Source: Pedobacter sp. Bi126
GTDB lineage: Bacteria > Bacteroidota > Bacteroidia > Sphingobacteriales > Sphingobacteriaceae
Assembly (NCBI RefSeq): GCF_918698245.1
Contig: NZ_CAKKMS010000003.1
Span: 372,001 to 436,000 of the forward strand
Length of the DNA stretch: 64,000 bases
Direction: 5' to 3'
Part shown: positions 8,581-18,524 of the stretch, in pieces
Numbering within the stretch: position 1 is the stretch's first letter
How the letters are laid out: each line of letters opens with the position of its first letter
Made by a program: the position numbers and the translations under genes
Notes under the pieces: generated by a model
What the model was told of the DNA's origin: nothing
The model's input: only the letters and a program-made list of their open reading frames with translations
Databases searched by the model: none

Positions 8581-8692
8581 GGTTTGGAAAGCAAGGCCAT
8601 TTGCTTTTTTTAATGTCAGTCAGGCTTTTCGCTATATCTCCCAATCCGATGAAGAATCGGGATCGGGAGGATGCCGCTTCAATCCCGTTTAG
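8581..8692 (-). repeat. Dispersed repeat unit U1
   Basis: Read on the minus strand it runs CTAAACGGGATTGAA..., then a small CCCGAT/ATCGG hairpin, then GAAAAGCCTGACTGACATTAAAAA and GCTTTCC. The same order of blocks occurs in U4 (22766-22878), and more loosely in U2 and U3. Non-coding. Confidence 0.6.
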
Positions 8693-8812
8693 ATCATTCA
8701 GTTTGTGCAAGTATTTGGGGCTGCAGGGCGGTTAGAAAACTTCCGATTTAGCCTCGGTTTGGGCTAAGCAAAACTTCGCAAGTTTGGCCTGGCCAGCACC
8801 GAACCCATTTAA

Positions 8813-8917
8813 CTAAACCTGATAGAAACGGAAAGCCCGTAACGCAGTGGAGGCTTGAAGTGGATAGCAGGGCTTTCGGAACCGATGTGCACAGGAACCT
8901 GCTTTTCAGAAAAACAG
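8813..8917 (+). repeat. Dispersed repeat unit U2
   Basis: Starts CTAAACCTGATAGAAACGG and contains AGCAGGGCTTTCGGAACCG and GCTTTTCAGAAAAA. It is closely matched by the reverse complement of 22571-22666 (U3) over about 100 bp. Confidence 0.6.
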
Positions 8918-8933
8918 ACTAGTTTATTATCTA

Positions 8934-8957
8934 GTGTCAGATGGTAACATCTGACAC
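8934..8957. repeat. Palindromic hairpin, copy 3
   Basis: GTGTCAGATG-GTAA-CATCTGACAC, a perfect 10-bp stem with a 4-nt loop; the best copy of the local hairpin family. Confidence 0.65.
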
Positions 8958-9007
8958 CACAACTACAGGAACCTGATTTTCAAAAAATTATGTCGTCTTC
9001 ATTTAAA

Positions 9008-9052
9008 GAGTTGTCAACTTAAATAGCAGGTTTGAGAGAAAGTTGACAACTC
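9008..9052. repeat. Perfect 13-bp inverted repeat
   Basis: GAGTTGTCAACTT (9008-9020) and AAGTTGACAACTC (9040-9052) with a 19-nt loop, just beyond the terminator of the OmpA gene. It may be a second transcription-end structure or a regulator-binding palindrome. Confidence 0.5.
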
Positions 9053-9057
9053 ATAAA

Positions 9058-9087
9058 CAAAAAAACCCCGGTGGATGTACACCGGGG
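9058..9087 (-). terminator. Rho-independent terminator of the OmpA-family gene
   Basis: On the minus strand a CCCCGGTG/CACCGGGG stem (9066-9073 with 9080-9087, 6-nt loop) is followed by a run of seven T. It lies 43 nt past the stop codon of the OmpA-like gene. Confidence 0.85.
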
Positions 9088-9129
9088 CTGCATTTATAAT
9101 GACCTCATAGGTAGAGGGAAATTGCGATC

Positions 9130-9807
9130 TTATCCTTGTTTTTGTGCTGTCGCTTTTAATGCATCGTTAGCAACGATTACAATCTCAACACGACGGTTAG
9201 CTGCACGGCCTGCATCAGTTTCGTTATCTGCAATTGGCTCAGCAAAACCTTTACCAATGGTAACTAACCTTGATGATGGAACACCTTGAGAAACCGCATA
9301 AGCTTTAACAGCTGCCGCTCTTCTTTCAGATAAGCCCATATTATATTGTTCTGTACCACGGCTATCGGTATGACCGATAATTTTGATATCAGTATCAGGA
9401 TATTGATTTAATGAAGAAGCTAAACTCTGGATGTTTGTTTTAGCAGCATCTTTCAAAGCCGTTTTATCGAAATCAAATAAAATACCACTATCGAATTTTA
9501 CAATAATTCCTTCACCTTCACGAATAACTTCTGCGTTAGGAATAGCTTTCTGAATTTCAGCTGCCTGTCTGTCCATTCTACGGCCGATAAAAGCTCCCGC
9601 TGTACCGCCAATAGCACCACCAATTAGTGCACCTACTGCTGTATTACCGGCTTTTTTACCGATCAATGCACCAATAACACCGCCAGCTGCAGCACCAATA
9701 CCAGCCCCTTTTTGTGTTTTAGTTAAACTATCACAACTTTGGAATGCCATCGAACCTACTGCTAACCCTATACTTAATGTCGCTATTCTTACTTTTGAAA
9801 TACTCAT
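9130..9807 (-). CDS. OmpA family lipoprotein with glycine-zipper domain
   Basis: A 225-residue protein. The signal peptide ends in a lipobox (AFQSC, Cys25), so it is probably a lipoprotein. Residues about 33-75 are a glycine-zipper stretch (GAGIGAAAGGVIGALIG and GALIGGAIGGTAGAFIG) that may insert in or pack on the outer membrane. Residues about 105-215 are an OmpA/MotB peptidoglycan-binding domain (FDFDKTALK, GHTDSRGTEQYNMGLSERRA, NRRVEI). It likely ties the outer membrane to the cell wall. Monocistronic, with its own strong terminator. Confidence 0.92.
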   Translation of the reverse strand: MSISKVRIATLSIGLAVGSMAFQSCDSLTKTQKGAGIGAAAGGVIGALIGKKAGNTAVGALIGGAIGGTAGAFIGRRMDRQAAEIQKAIPNAEVIREGEGIIVKFDSGILFDFDKTALKDAAKTNIQSLASSLNQYPDTDIKIIGHTDSRGTEQYNMGLSERRAAAVKAYAVSQGVPSSRLVTIGKGFAEPIADNETDAGRAANRRVEIVIVANDALKATAQKQG

Positions 9808-9924
9808 AATAATCTAGATTTATAATTTCTACTCCTTATATTCAAACACAATGCCAAAAAGTTACCGAACTGTATTTTCTGTCTGTTTTGACCAAATTTT
9901 ACCCTAAATAAAAATTATACGCAC

Positions 9925-9955
9925 AAAAAAAGAGTCCCGAATAACGGAGACTCTT
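9925..9955 (-). terminator. Terminator of the DUF5687 ABC operon
   Basis: On the minus strand AGAGTCTCCG and CGGGACTCT pair (9931-9939 with 9945-9954, one bulged base), followed by seven T. It lies about 30 nt after the stop of the ABC ATPase gene. Confidence 0.8.
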
Positions 9956-9983
9956 CGATAATGTATCATTCTTAGTACAAAAA

Positions 9984-10676
9984 CTAGGCAGAGAAATAAC
10001 TCTCCAACTCTTTCAATGTATTTTCGTCTGTTTTAAAATCTTTAATTATCTGCCCTTTTTCAACCAAAATGATCCGGTTACAAACGTCGGTAACGTGGTT
10101 TAAATCATGACTGGAGATAAAGGTAGTCATATTGCCTGTTTGCTCTTTCAACAATTTCTTTAAACGGATCTGCGTGGTTGGATCGAGGTTGGCAAAAGGC
10201 TCATCTAAAATTAAGATTTCTGGCTTCTGCATCAGGGCGGCCGCAATTCCTACTTTATTCTGATTTCCTTTACTAAAATCGCGGATGTATTTTCCACTGT
10301 TTAATATTTCTCCATTAAAGAACTCACCGTATTGACTCAGATAGGCAGAAACATCAGCCACACTTAAGTTATTCAAACTGCCAATAAAAATAAAATACTC
10401 CTCTGGGGTCAAATAATCAATCAGAAAACCTTCATCCAAAAATGATGCTGTATAACTCTTCCAGTTGTCGTTGTGCATTACATTTTCGCCTTTTGATAAA
10501 ACCTCTCCATTAGTTGGGCGGATTAAATCTAAAAGCATCCGGAAGAAAGTGGTTTTACCAGCGCCGTTATTTCCAACTAAGCCAACGGTTTCGCCAGCAG
10601 CAATCTGCAGATCTTCGATGTTTACAACGGTTTTATCGCCATAAACTTTTTGTAAATTCTTAACTTCTAAAATCAT
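9984..10676 (-). CDS. ABC transporter ATP-binding protein
   Basis: A 230-residue ABC ATPase. Walker A is GNNGAGKTT, the signature is FSKGNQNKVGIAAAL (a variant of LSGGQ), Walker B is EILILDEPFANLD, and the switch is SSHDLNHV. It lies 2 nt after the large permease gene and forms an exporter with it. The substrate is unknown. A clear terminator follows at 9925-9955. Confidence 0.92.
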   Translation of the reverse strand: MILEVKNLQKVYGDKTVVNIEDLQIAAGETVGLVGNNGAGKTTFFRMLLDLIRPTNGEVLSKGENVMHNDNWKSYTASFLDEGFLIDYLTPEEYFIFIGSLNNLSVADVSAYLSQYGEFFNGEILNSGKYIRDFSKGNQNKVGIAAALMQKPEILILDEPFANLDPTTQIRLKKLLKEQTGNMTTFISSHDLNHVTDVCNRIILVEKGQIIKDFKTDENTLKELESYFSA

Positions 10677-10678
10677 AA

Positions 10679-12151
10679 TTATTCTCTAAAGCCTTCGGCT
10701 ATTTTATAACGTTGTAACTCTAATCTTTTTGCAATGTAATTAACCCAAAAACCACGTAATAATAACATCGCCAGGCCAAAAACAGATACGGCAACCAAGC
10801 CCCAGTAAGGTTTGTTGAGTATGCCAAATGGTAAATAAATTAATATGGGTGTAAGCGCATAAGGAAACATTAACAACCATTGGGTAGCACCGGTACCCTG
10901 ATAGTTAAAACTTGCCGCTTTGGTAATATCTAATCTTTTATAGTTTAATGTAGCAAGATAGAGCACCACAACGGTACCAAAACCAATGTTGTATAAATAG
11001 GCTGCCAAGTGTAAGAGTAATAACTTCGGACTTAAAAACCCATAAAAACTCGCCAATAAGGTAATAATGGTACAGCCAATGGTAAATAGTAAAAATTTAG
11101 CCCTGATGTAATCTTTAAAATTGATTTTATTGGCTAATATCCCGTCAAAATGGGCACTTTGCCATGCAAACATAAACTGGCCATAAATAATAATAGAAAC
11201 GCCAGTCATAAAAATGGCACCAAACATCATTTGTCCGAAAGCATCGCGATCTATTGCTTTTTCTTTATAAAAAATAAAGCCGTAGAACAGGAAGAAGAAA
11301 CCAAGAATAACCGAAGAACGGGGGCGTTTGTGGCGAAGGATTAATTTCAGTTCTAAAGCTGCCAGTTCGCCAACTTTACCAAAGCGGTTAAGGAAAGCAT
11401 AATCGGTACTCCCTTTTTTCTCTTGCTTTGTACTTAATTCTTCTACGTATAAATTTTTACGCAAGAAATTAGAATTGAAGTAAAAAATACCAGCAGCAGC
11501 AATTGTAAATGCAAAACCATATAGAGGCTGTGCAGCGATGGCCCTGAAAACCATATCAGAACCTGCCATGATTGAAATAACCTTATAATATTCTAAAGCA
11601 GCAAAGGCAGCAATAACAACCAGGCCTAAAAAAGTATAAAGTGTATTGGTGATCGATTTCCGCTTGATGTACAACACCAGATAGTTATTAAAAATCATGA
11701 TCGAAAATATGGAGACGATGTACATAATTGTAACCAGGGCTCCGTACTCAACAGAAATTTTAATGAAACAAAAAGGCAGAAAAATAAAGAATGGCCATAT
11801 ATTAAATGCAGAGAATAATGCCTTAACATTTAAAAATTTAATAATCTTACTCTTCTGGATCTTTAGGTGCAAATAGGGAATAATACTAAGGGTTGGTAGC
11901 TCCTGAAACTGCATGCGCATGATAAAATCGAATGCAAAATAATAGAGGATAATGCCGTTAAAGCTTGTTAGAATGTTTTGATCTGGAAAAATTTTCGGAA
12001 GAAAAATACTCATCCCAAAGCCTATCCCAACGGCTACTGCAAAGAAGTAGAGCATAAAAAAACCCAAAACAATCTGGCCAGCAATACTACTGCCTCTGTT
12101 TCGCGAACGCCAGAAAGATTTTCTTTGATGGCTTAAAAAAGTACTCAGCAT
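10679..12151 (-). CDS. DUF5687 family ABC transporter permease
   Basis: A 490-residue membrane protein with about ten to twelve hydrophobic segments. The start MLSTFLSHQRKSFWRSRNRGSS and the following GQIVLGFFMLYFFAV match, as I remember it, the DUF5687 family that pairs with an ABC ATPase in Bacteroidota. It is the first gene of a two-gene operon with the ATPase, which begins 2 nt downstream. Function is probably export or membrane-lipid related; the substrate cannot be told. Confidence 0.85.
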   Translation of the reverse strand: MLSTFLSHQRKSFWRSRNRGSSIAGQIVLGFFMLYFFAVAVGIGFGMSIFLPKIFPDQNILTSFNGIILYYFAFDFIMRMQFQELPTLSIIPYLHLKIQKSKIIKFLNVKALFSAFNIWPFFIFLPFCFIKISVEYGALVTIMYIVSIFSIMIFNNYLVLYIKRKSITNTLYTFLGLVVIAAFAALEYYKVISIMAGSDMVFRAIAAQPLYGFAFTIAAAGIFYFNSNFLRKNLYVEELSTKQEKKGSTDYAFLNRFGKVGELAALELKLILRHKRPRSSVILGFFFLFYGFIFYKEKAIDRDAFGQMMFGAIFMTGVSIIIYGQFMFAWQSAHFDGILANKINFKDYIRAKFLLFTIGCTIITLLASFYGFLSPKLLLLHLAAYLYNIGFGTVVVLYLATLNYKRLDITKAASFNYQGTGATQWLLMFPYALTPILIYLPFGILNKPYWGLVAVSVFGLAMLLLRGFWVNYIAKRLELQRYKIAEGFRE

Positions 12152-12217
12152 ATTTAGTTTAGGTGTTTGATTTTAGTCAATATACTTATTAGTATGCATT
12201 AGGCAGAAAATGTTACA

Positions 12218-13498
12218 CTAATATTTGTATTTGTCTTTCCAGTTCTGCTTAAGCTTTTCACGCAACTTCTCTTCTGCAGGGTTTTTCCCTGGATCGTAGA
12301 GCTTCGTACCGCTTAATTCTTCTGGAAAATATTCTTGTGGTGAAAAATTGCCTTCATATCCGTGCGAATATTGGTAATCTTTTCCATAACCGATATTTTT
12401 CATCAGTTTGGTCGGTGCATTACGGATATGCAAAGGCACAGGCAGATTTCCCGTCTGCTTAACCAAAGCCTGTGCTTTGTTAATGGCCTCATAAGATGCA
12501 TTGCTTTTAGGCGAACTGGCCAGATAGGTTACACACTGCGATAAAATAATCCGCGCCTCCGGATAACCGATTACATTTACTGCAGTAAAACAGTTATTGG
12601 CCAAAAGCAGGGCATTAGGATTGGCATTGCCAATATCTTCTGAAGACAAGATCAGTAACCTACGGGCAATGAACAACGGATCTTCACCACCTTCTATCAT
12701 CCGGGCCAGCCAATAAACGGCGGCATTGGGATCGCTGCCGCGGATGGATTTAATAAAGGCCGAAATGATATCGTAGTGTTGCTCTCCGGCTTTATCGTAT
12801 AACGCAAGGTTCTGCTGTGCATGCGCCAGTACATTTTCGTTGGTGAGTATGATTTTATTTCCACCGATGCCATTAATGGCAATTTCGAGCACGTTTAACA
12901 ATTTCCGTGCATCACCACCCGATAAACGGATCAGTGCTTCGTGCTCTTTTATGGTAATATTCTTCTCTGAGAGAATGGTATCTTTTTTAATGGCTGTTTC
13001 CAATAAACCCGCTAACTCCGTTTCGGTTAACGATTTTAAAATGTAGACCTGACAGCGGGAAAGTAAAGCGGAGATTACCTCGAAAGATGGATTTTCGGTT
13101 GTTGCACCAATTAAGGTCACCAAACCTCTTTCTACTGCCCCCAACAGACTATCCTGCTGCGATTTGCTAAAACGGTGAATCTCATCGATAAACAGAATGG
13201 GTAGACCTAAAAAACTATCCTTCAGCTGTGCGGCCCTGTCGATCACCTCCCGAATATCCTTCACGCCACTGTTAATGGCACTTAAGTTAAAAAATGGACG
13301 ATCTAATGCCTGCGAAATGATATAGGCCAACGTCGTTTTACCCACACCAGGAGGTCCCCAAAAAATCATTGAAGGGAGCTGACTGCTTTCGATCGCTTTG
13401 CGCAATACGGCACCTTCTCCAACTAAATGCTGTTGACCAACATATTCATCGAGATTTTGAGGGCGCATACGTTCGGCTAAAGGAGGCAGGTTTTGCAT
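12218..13498 (-). CDS. rarA: Replication-associated recombination protein A
   Basis: A 426-residue AAA+ ATPase of the RarA/MgsA (WRNIP1) family, which acts at stalled replication forks. The start at 13498 ([22 protein letters not shown]) is the family start; an upstream ATG at 13552 adds 18 unmatched residues. Walker A is GPPGVGKTT, Walker B is [10 protein letters not shown], sensor 1 is [11 protein letters not shown]. The C-terminal tetramerisation region contains [21 protein letters not shown]. It stands alone, divergent from the VOC gene. Confidence 0.95.
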   Translation of the reverse strand: MQNLPPLAERMRPQNLDEYVGQQHLVGEGAVLRKAIESSQLPSMIFWGPPGVGKTTLAYIISQALDRPFFNLSAINSGVKDIREVIDRAAQLKDSFLGLPILFIDEIHRFSKSQQDSLLGAVERGLVTLIGATTENPSFEVISALLSRCQVYILKSLTETELAGLLETAIKKDTILSEKNITIKEHEALIRLSGGDARKLLNVLEIAINGIGGNKIILTNENVLAHAQQNLALYDKAGEQHYDIISAFIKSIRGSDPNAAVYWLARMIEGGEDPLFIARRLLILSSEDIGNANPNALLLANNCFTAVNVIGYPEARIILSQCVTYLASSPKSNASYEAINKAQALVKQTGNLPVPLHIRNAPTKLMKNIGYGKDYQYSHGYEGNFSPQEYFPEELSGTKLYDPGKNPAEEKLREKLKQNWKDKYKY

Positions 13499-13603
13499 AA
13501 TGGTAAATATATAAAAATTGAGTATTTTGTTTGTCGATAATTTACTAACCAAATATTGAAAGCATAACTGCTTTAAAACAAAAGGACGAATGCTTAGTTC
13601 TAA

Positions 13604-13993
<390 letters not shown>

Positions 13994-14044
13994 ATGTATC
14001 GTTAGTTTTTTGCCACGGAAGCACAGATTGACATATAGAAAAAA

Positions 14045-14141
14045 GTCGTCATCTCGACTGAAGCGCAGTCCCGAACGTTCGGGAGAGAGATCTAGCTAGC
14101 TAGATTTCTCGACTGCGCTGCACTCCGCTCGAAATGACGAC
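14045..14141. repeat. REP-like palindromic repeat
   Basis: Outer arms GTCGTCAT..TCGA and TCGAAATGACGAC enclose GCGCAGTC/GACTGCGC, a CCCGAACGTTCGGG palindrome and an AGATCTAGCTAGCTAGAT core. It sits between convergent genes. Related elements with a GTCGTCAT or GTCATTCTGAG core occur at 19443, 27421, 34093 and 38853. Confidence 0.75.
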
Positions 14142-14156
14142 AGATGGCACAAAAAT

Positions 14157-15464
14157 CTAGTCCTCAATCTTCGAATGGTGTTTGGTATCTTTCATGGTGG
14201 TATATAAAATCAACGAGATTAAAATACATCCGGTTACATACCAGTAGAAATAATTTTCGTGCCCGATATTCTTAAACCAAAGCGCAAAATATTCTGCCGT
14301 TCCACCGAAAATGGCAACCGTTAACGCATAAGGTAAACCTACGCCCAAAGCCCTGATTTCGGCGGGGAACAATTCTGCCTTAACTACGGCATTAATACTC
14401 GTATAACCGCTCACAATAATCAAAGCGCCAATCATGAGCAAGAATATGATAGTTATATTGGTTTCTCCCGCCAAACCTGTTAAAATGGGGTAAGTACATA
14501 AAGTACCCAGCACACCAAAACCAATTAATAAAGGTTTCCGCCCAATTTTATCGGATAACAGGCCGAACAACGGCTGCATAATGGCAAAAACCAACAGAGA
14601 AATGAATGATAATGTTGTAGAGCTTTCTTTACTCAGATGAACCGTATTCACCAAAAATTTCTGCATATAAGTGCTAAACGTATAAAAGGCAATCGTTCCG
14701 CCCAAAGTTAAGCCTACTACGGTAAAAACTTCCTTTGGATATTTCATCAGTACCGCAATGCCACCTTTTTTGTCTGCCGAGTTTTTGCTTTTAAAAGCCG
14801 AGGTTTCATCGATATGTCTCCGTAGGTACAGCGCGATGAAAGAAAGTATGGCGCCAATAAAAAAGGGAATCCGCCAGCCCCATTCATGCAGTTCGGCAGG
14901 TGTAAGCAACCAGTTTTGCAAGATTAATTGAATACCCAATGCCAGTAACTGCCCACCGATCAGGGTTACATATTGAAAGCTCGAATAAAAGCCTCTATGT
15001 TTTTTAGTGGCCATTTCGCTGATGTAAGTGGCAGAAGTCCCGTATTCGCCACCAGTGCTCAAGCCCTGAATCAATCTTGCAAAAATGAGTAATAATGGAG
15101 CTGCAATTCCAATCTGTTTATAACCTGGGGTTAAACCGATAATCAATGAGCCTATTGCCATGATAAGTACAGAAAGTGTCATCGAACGTTTTCGCCCAAG
15201 CTTATCGGCAATGCTGCCAAACAGCCACCCACCGATAGGCCGCATTAAAAAGCCTACTGCAAAAATACCTGCGGTATCTAATAATTGTGCAGTTGGATTA
15301 CTATTTGGGAAAAAGGCAGGAGAAAAATAAAGTGCAAAAGCAGAATAAGTATACCAATCGTACCACTCCACAAGATTACCAACCGAACCACCAAATATAG
15401 ATTTTAACCGATATTCTACATCCTTGATTTCGTTCTGGCGTACAGTATCAACGCTTTTATCCAT
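14157..15464 (-). CDS. MFS transporter, metabolite:H+ symporter type
   Basis: A 435-residue major-facilitator transporter with 12 membrane segments. The loop motif between TM2 and TM3 (GSIADKLGRKRS) and its repeat in the second half (GLLSDKIGRKPLL) are clear. The opening GNLVEWYDWYTYSAFALYFSPAFFP and the ARLIQGLSTGGEYGTSATYISEMA segment are typical of the MHS family (ProP/KgtP-like), which takes up dicarboxylates, betaines or similar compounds with protons. The exact substrate is unknown. It is divergent from the methyltransferase gene. Confidence 0.9.
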   Translation of the reverse strand: MDKSVDTVRQNEIKDVEYRLKSIFGGSVGNLVEWYDWYTYSAFALYFSPAFFPNSNPTAQLLDTAGIFAVGFLMRPIGGWLFGSIADKLGRKRSMTLSVLIMAIGSLIIGLTPGYKQIGIAAPLLLIFARLIQGLSTGGEYGTSATYISEMATKKHRGFYSSFQYVTLIGGQLLALGIQLILQNWLLTPAELHEWGWRIPFFIGAILSFIALYLRRHIDETSAFKSKNSADKKGGIAVLMKYPKEVFTVVGLTLGGTIAFYTFSTYMQKFLVNTVHLSKESSTTLSFISLLVFAIMQPLFGLLSDKIGRKPLLIGFGVLGTLCTYPILTGLAGETNITIIFLLMIGALIIVSGYTSINAVVKAELFPAEIRALGVGLPYALTVAIFGGTAEYFALWFKNIGHENYFYWYVTGCILISLILYTTMKDTKHHSKIED

Positions 15465-15626
15465 GTTGCTAAATATTGATTGAATGAGAGCGTTTTGAAT
15501 GATTGAATGAAATTTAATTTAAACAACAGTTCTTAACCAAAAATATAATAATTTTATAAGGAAAGAGTTGAGTCCTTTCACTTTATTCACTCACTCCTTC
15601 TCATTCAATATTCAATCATTAATAAA

Positions 15627-16358
15627 ATGAAAGATAATTTTTCTACCCAATCTGCCGATTACGCTATTTACCGACCAACTTATCCGCAAGAATTATACGA
15701 CTATCTGTTTTCGCTGATAAAAAACAAAGAAACGGCGTGGGATTGTGCTACAGGAAACGGACAGGTTGCGCGTGTATTGGCCCAATATTTCGATGCCGTT
15801 TATGCAACAGATATCAGCGAGAATCAATTAAAAAATGCTTTTCAACTACCAAATATTACTTACAAAGTGGAGCCTGCGGAACAAACATCGGTGGGCAATG
15901 CTAGTTTCGATCTGATTACGGTGGCACAGGCCATTCATTGGTTTAATTTTGAAGCATTTTACACTGAGGTAAAACGAACACTAAAACCAAATGGCCTTTT
16001 TGCAGCGATTGGTTATGGCCTAATGTTTATCGATAAAAAAGTAGATAAGGCTGTACATAAACTTTACGAAGATATTTTGGGTAAATATTGGGACAGCGAA
16101 CGCCGTTATATTGAAGAGGGGTACAAAACCATTCCTTTTCCTTTTAAAGAGATTGTTGCTCCTCATTTTCAGATTAAAACCACCTGGAATTTTAACCAGT
16201 TAATTGGCTATTTAAATACCTGGTCTTCTTTGCAGCATTATAAAAAGGCGAATGAACGCAACCCATTAGAGTATATGTTTACCGAATTAAAAGAAGCCTG
16301 GGGCGATGATGCGGAGAAGGATGTTCATTTCCCGGTTTTATTGCGAGTTGGACGGTAG
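15627..16358 (+). CDS. Class I SAM-dependent methyltransferase
   Basis: A 243-residue methyltransferase. Motif I is AWDCATGNGQVARVLA, the acidic residue of motif II lies in VYATDISENQL, and motif IV is FDLITVAQAIHWF. The start (KDNFSTQSADYAIYRPTYP) and the HWF block are typical of the group annotated as Methyltransf_11, similar to yeast trans-aconitate-like methyltransferases. The substrate is not identifiable. It is followed by the tandem repeat region. Confidence 0.88.
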   Translation: MKDNFSTQSADYAIYRPTYPQELYDYLFSLIKNKETAWDCATGNGQVARVLAQYFDAVYATDISENQLKNAFQLPNITYKVEPAEQTSVGNASFDLITVAQAIHWFNFEAFYTEVKRTLKPNGLFAAIGYGLMFIDKKVDKAVHKLYEDILGKYWDSERRYIEEGYKTIPFPFKEIVAPHFQIKTTWNFNQLIGYLNTWSSLQHYKKANERNPLEYMFTELKEAWGDDAEKDVHFPVLLRVGR

Positions 16359-16359
16359 G

Positions 16360-16936
16360 TTTAACCACTGAGCAAATAGAGATAAGGCACAGAGAACACT
16401 AAGTTTGACATGTAATTGATACCTTTATTCGTTCTGTGAAAACTCAGTGGTCTCTGTGGTTAATCAATCTTTAGTAATTTCAGAATAAAACGGATAGGCA
16501 GGCTGTTTAACCCATAGAGGCGACAGAGATAAGGCACAGAGGGCACTGAGTTACTTTCCAGTCGTGAGCGCTATTAACCTCTGTTTACTCGGTGAAAACT
16601 CAGCGATCTCTGTGGTTAATCAATCTTTAGTAATTTCAGAATAAAACGGATAGGCAGGCTGGTTTAACCACAGAGGCAACAGAGGTAAGGCACAGAGGGC
16701 ACTGAGTTACTTTCCAGTTGTGAGCGCTATTAACCTCTGTTTACTCGGTGAAAACTCAGTGGTCTCTGTGGTTAATCAATCTTTAGTAATTTCAGAATAA
16801 AACGGATAGGCAGGCTGGTTTAACCACAGAGGCAACAGAGGTAAGGCACAGAGGGCACTGGGTAACTTTCCAGTTGTGAGCGCTATTAACCTCTGTTTAC
16901 TCGGTGAAAACTCAGTGGTCTCTGTGGTTAATTAAA
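16360..16936. repeat. Tandem array of about 156-bp palindromic units
   Basis: Four head-to-tail units start at 16360, 16506, 16663 and 16819. Spacings are 146, 157 and 156 bp; the last unit is cut at 16936. Units 2-4 differ at only a few positions; unit 1 is diverged. Each unit has inverted ends: TTTAACCACAGAGGCA at the left and CTCTGTGGTTAAT near the right, followed by a constant joint CAATCTTTAGTAATTTCAGA. Non-coding; lies between the methyltransferase and hisS 3' ends. Confidence 0.85.
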
Positions 16937-16939
16937 CCT

Positions 16940-18331
16940 CTATTTCAACAACTCCAAAATACCCAAAACAGTCAGTTTCTTCTGCTTACCGCTTTGCATA
17001 TTTTTTAGGGTAAGTTCTCCGCTTGCAATTTCATCACCACCGATTAAAATTACGTAAGGGATGTTCTTCGCATCGGCATAGGCCATTTGTTTTTTTAATT
17101 TCGCCGAACTTGGGTACAACTCTGCCGAGATCCCTGCATTTCTGAATTGTTGAACAATTGGCAAAGCATATTTTTCAGCTTCTTCATCAAAATTACTGAT
17201 CAACACTTTGGTGCCAACCTCTGCTGAGGCAGGGAAAAGGTTAAGTTCTTCCAGTACATCATAAATGCGGTCGGCACCGAAAGAAACACCAACTCCGGTT
17301 AAATCTTTTAAACCGAACATACCGGTTAAGTCATCGTAACGGCCACCGCCACCAATACTGCCCATGGCTACTTCGTTGGTTTTAACTTCGAAAATGCAGC
17401 CGGTGTAGTAGTTTAAACCTCGCGCTAAAGTAATATCCAATTCCAGTTTAGCCGTTAACGGCAAACCATAAGAAATCAAACTTTCTACATATTCAAAAAC
17501 CTGTTCAATTTCTGCAACACCTTTTAAACCTGTTTCTGATTGTGCCAAAACAGTTTTCAAACTAGCCAGCTTTTCTTCGTTGGTACCTTCCAACAAAATT
17601 ACCGGACGAAGTTTTTCTAAATCCGATTCTGTAAAACCACGTTCCAACAATTCTTTACTTACGCCATCTAAACCAATTTTATCCAGTTTATCGATGGCTA
17701 CGGTCATATCGATAATTAAATCTGGTTTACCGATAATCTCAGCAATACCCGATAAAATTTTTCTATTGTTAATTTTTATGCTGAAATCTTTCAAACCCAA
17801 TTTGCTCAAAGCTTCATTGTAGATTAAAATAAATTCAGCTTCGTTCAATAAACTTTCAGATCCCACCACATCCACATCACACTGATAAAACTCACGGTAC
17901 CTGCCTTTTTGCGGTCGGTCTGCACGCCAAACGGGTTGAACCTGAAAACGTTTAAAAGGCAAGGTGATCTCGTGCTGGTGCATTACTACGTAACGCGCAA
18001 ACGGCACCGTTAAATCGTATCGAAGGGCTTTTTCTGAGATTAGCGGAATCAGTTTATTGCTATTATCTTCATCTGCAAAATCGAAAGATTTCTTTTTTGG
18101 ATCTTTAAGAAATTCGCCACTGTTTAAAATTTTAAAAATCAGTTTATCGCCTTCATCACCATATTTCCCTGTCAAAGTCGAAAGGTTTTCGAAACTAGGC
18201 GTCTGGATTTCGGCGTAACCATATTTTCTGAAAACCGTTTTAATGGTATCGTAAATAAAGTTGCGTTTTACCATTTCAACCGGAGAAAAATCGCGGGTAC
18301 CTTTTGCTAATGAGGGTTTAATAACTGACAT
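16940..18331 (-). CDS. hisS: Histidine--tRNA ligase
   Basis: A 463-residue class II aminoacyl-tRNA synthetase that charges tRNA-His. Motif 2 is in [29 protein letters not shown]; the histidine-specific motif is [15 protein letters not shown], and the motif 3 region is [14 protein letters not shown] with [11 protein letters not shown]. The C-terminal anticodon-binding domain ([18 protein letters not shown] to the end) is complete. Length is normal for the family. A -7 box at 18337-18344 would give a nearly leaderless transcript. Confidence 0.97.
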   Translation of the reverse strand: MSVIKPSLAKGTRDFSPVEMVKRNFIYDTIKTVFRKYGYAEIQTPSFENLSTLTGKYGDEGDKLIFKILNSGEFLKDPKKKSFDFADEDNSNKLIPLISEKALRYDLTVPFARYVVMHQHEITLPFKRFQVQPVWRADRPQKGRYREFYQCDVDVVGSESLLNEAEFILIYNEALSKLGLKDFSIKINNRKILSGIAEIIGKPDLIIDMTVAIDKLDKIGLDGVSKELLERGFTESDLEKLRPVILLEGTNEEKLASLKTVLAQSETGLKGVAEIEQVFEYVESLISYGLPLTAKLELDITLARGLNYYTGCIFEVKTNEVAMGSIGGGGRYDDLTGMFGLKDLTGVGVSFGADRIYDVLEELNLFPASAEVGTKVLISNFDEEAEKYALPIVQQFRNAGISAELYPSSAKLKKQMAYADAKNIPYVILIGGDEIASGELTLKNMQSGKQKKLTVLGILELLK

Positions 18332-18336
18332 AGCCG

Positions 18337-18344
18337 CAAAAGTA
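18337..18344 (-). promoter_or_regulatory. -7 promoter element before hisS
   Basis: Minus strand TACTTTTG, matching TAnnTTTG, 5 nt from the hisS ATG. No clear -33 TTG. Confidence 0.45.
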
Positions 18345-18361
18345 CAAAAATGTAAGGTTTA

Positions 18362-18513
18362 TTAACCACAGAGTTTTTAAAAGAAGGCAATGGATGTTAT
18401 TATAAAACACAAAGATACCCAGAACACAAAGAAGTTTTTCTATTTTCAATAAACAAGTCACTAGAAGGCAAATCAATCAATTGTCTTGGTGTTCTTTGTG
18501 CCTTGGTGGTGAT
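18362..18513. repeat. Diverged copy of the CCACAGAG palindromic repeat
   Basis: Begins TTAACCACAGAGTTTTTAAA and ends with GTGTTCTTTGTGCCTTGGTGGTGATA, an imperfect inverted pair like the ends of the 16360-16936 units, with a different middle. It fills most of the 190-bp gap between hisS and the LytTR gene. Confidence 0.55.
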
Positions 18514-18524
18514 AGAATGAAAAA

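Larger units (their letters stand above)
8432..9057. repeat. Repeat-rich non-coding region
   Basis: About 630 bp without a convincing gene; the short open frames here cross palindromes and repeat units. It contains three copies of a 10-bp-arm hairpin (8479-8496, 8531-8554, 8934-8957), two units of a dispersed repeat in opposite orientation (8581-8692 minus, 8813-8917 plus), and a perfect 13-bp inverted repeat GAGTTGTCAACTT at 9008-9020 with its complement at 9040-9052. Confidence 0.7.

Noticed and set aside
8471..8735. Overlapping open frames of 65-79 codons on both strands
   Set aside because: They run through the hairpin copies and repeat unit U1; no recognisable protein features.
16360..16936. 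CRISPR array
   Set aside because: Units are about 156 bp, adjacent and almost identical throughout; there are no short repeats with unique spacers and no cas genes.
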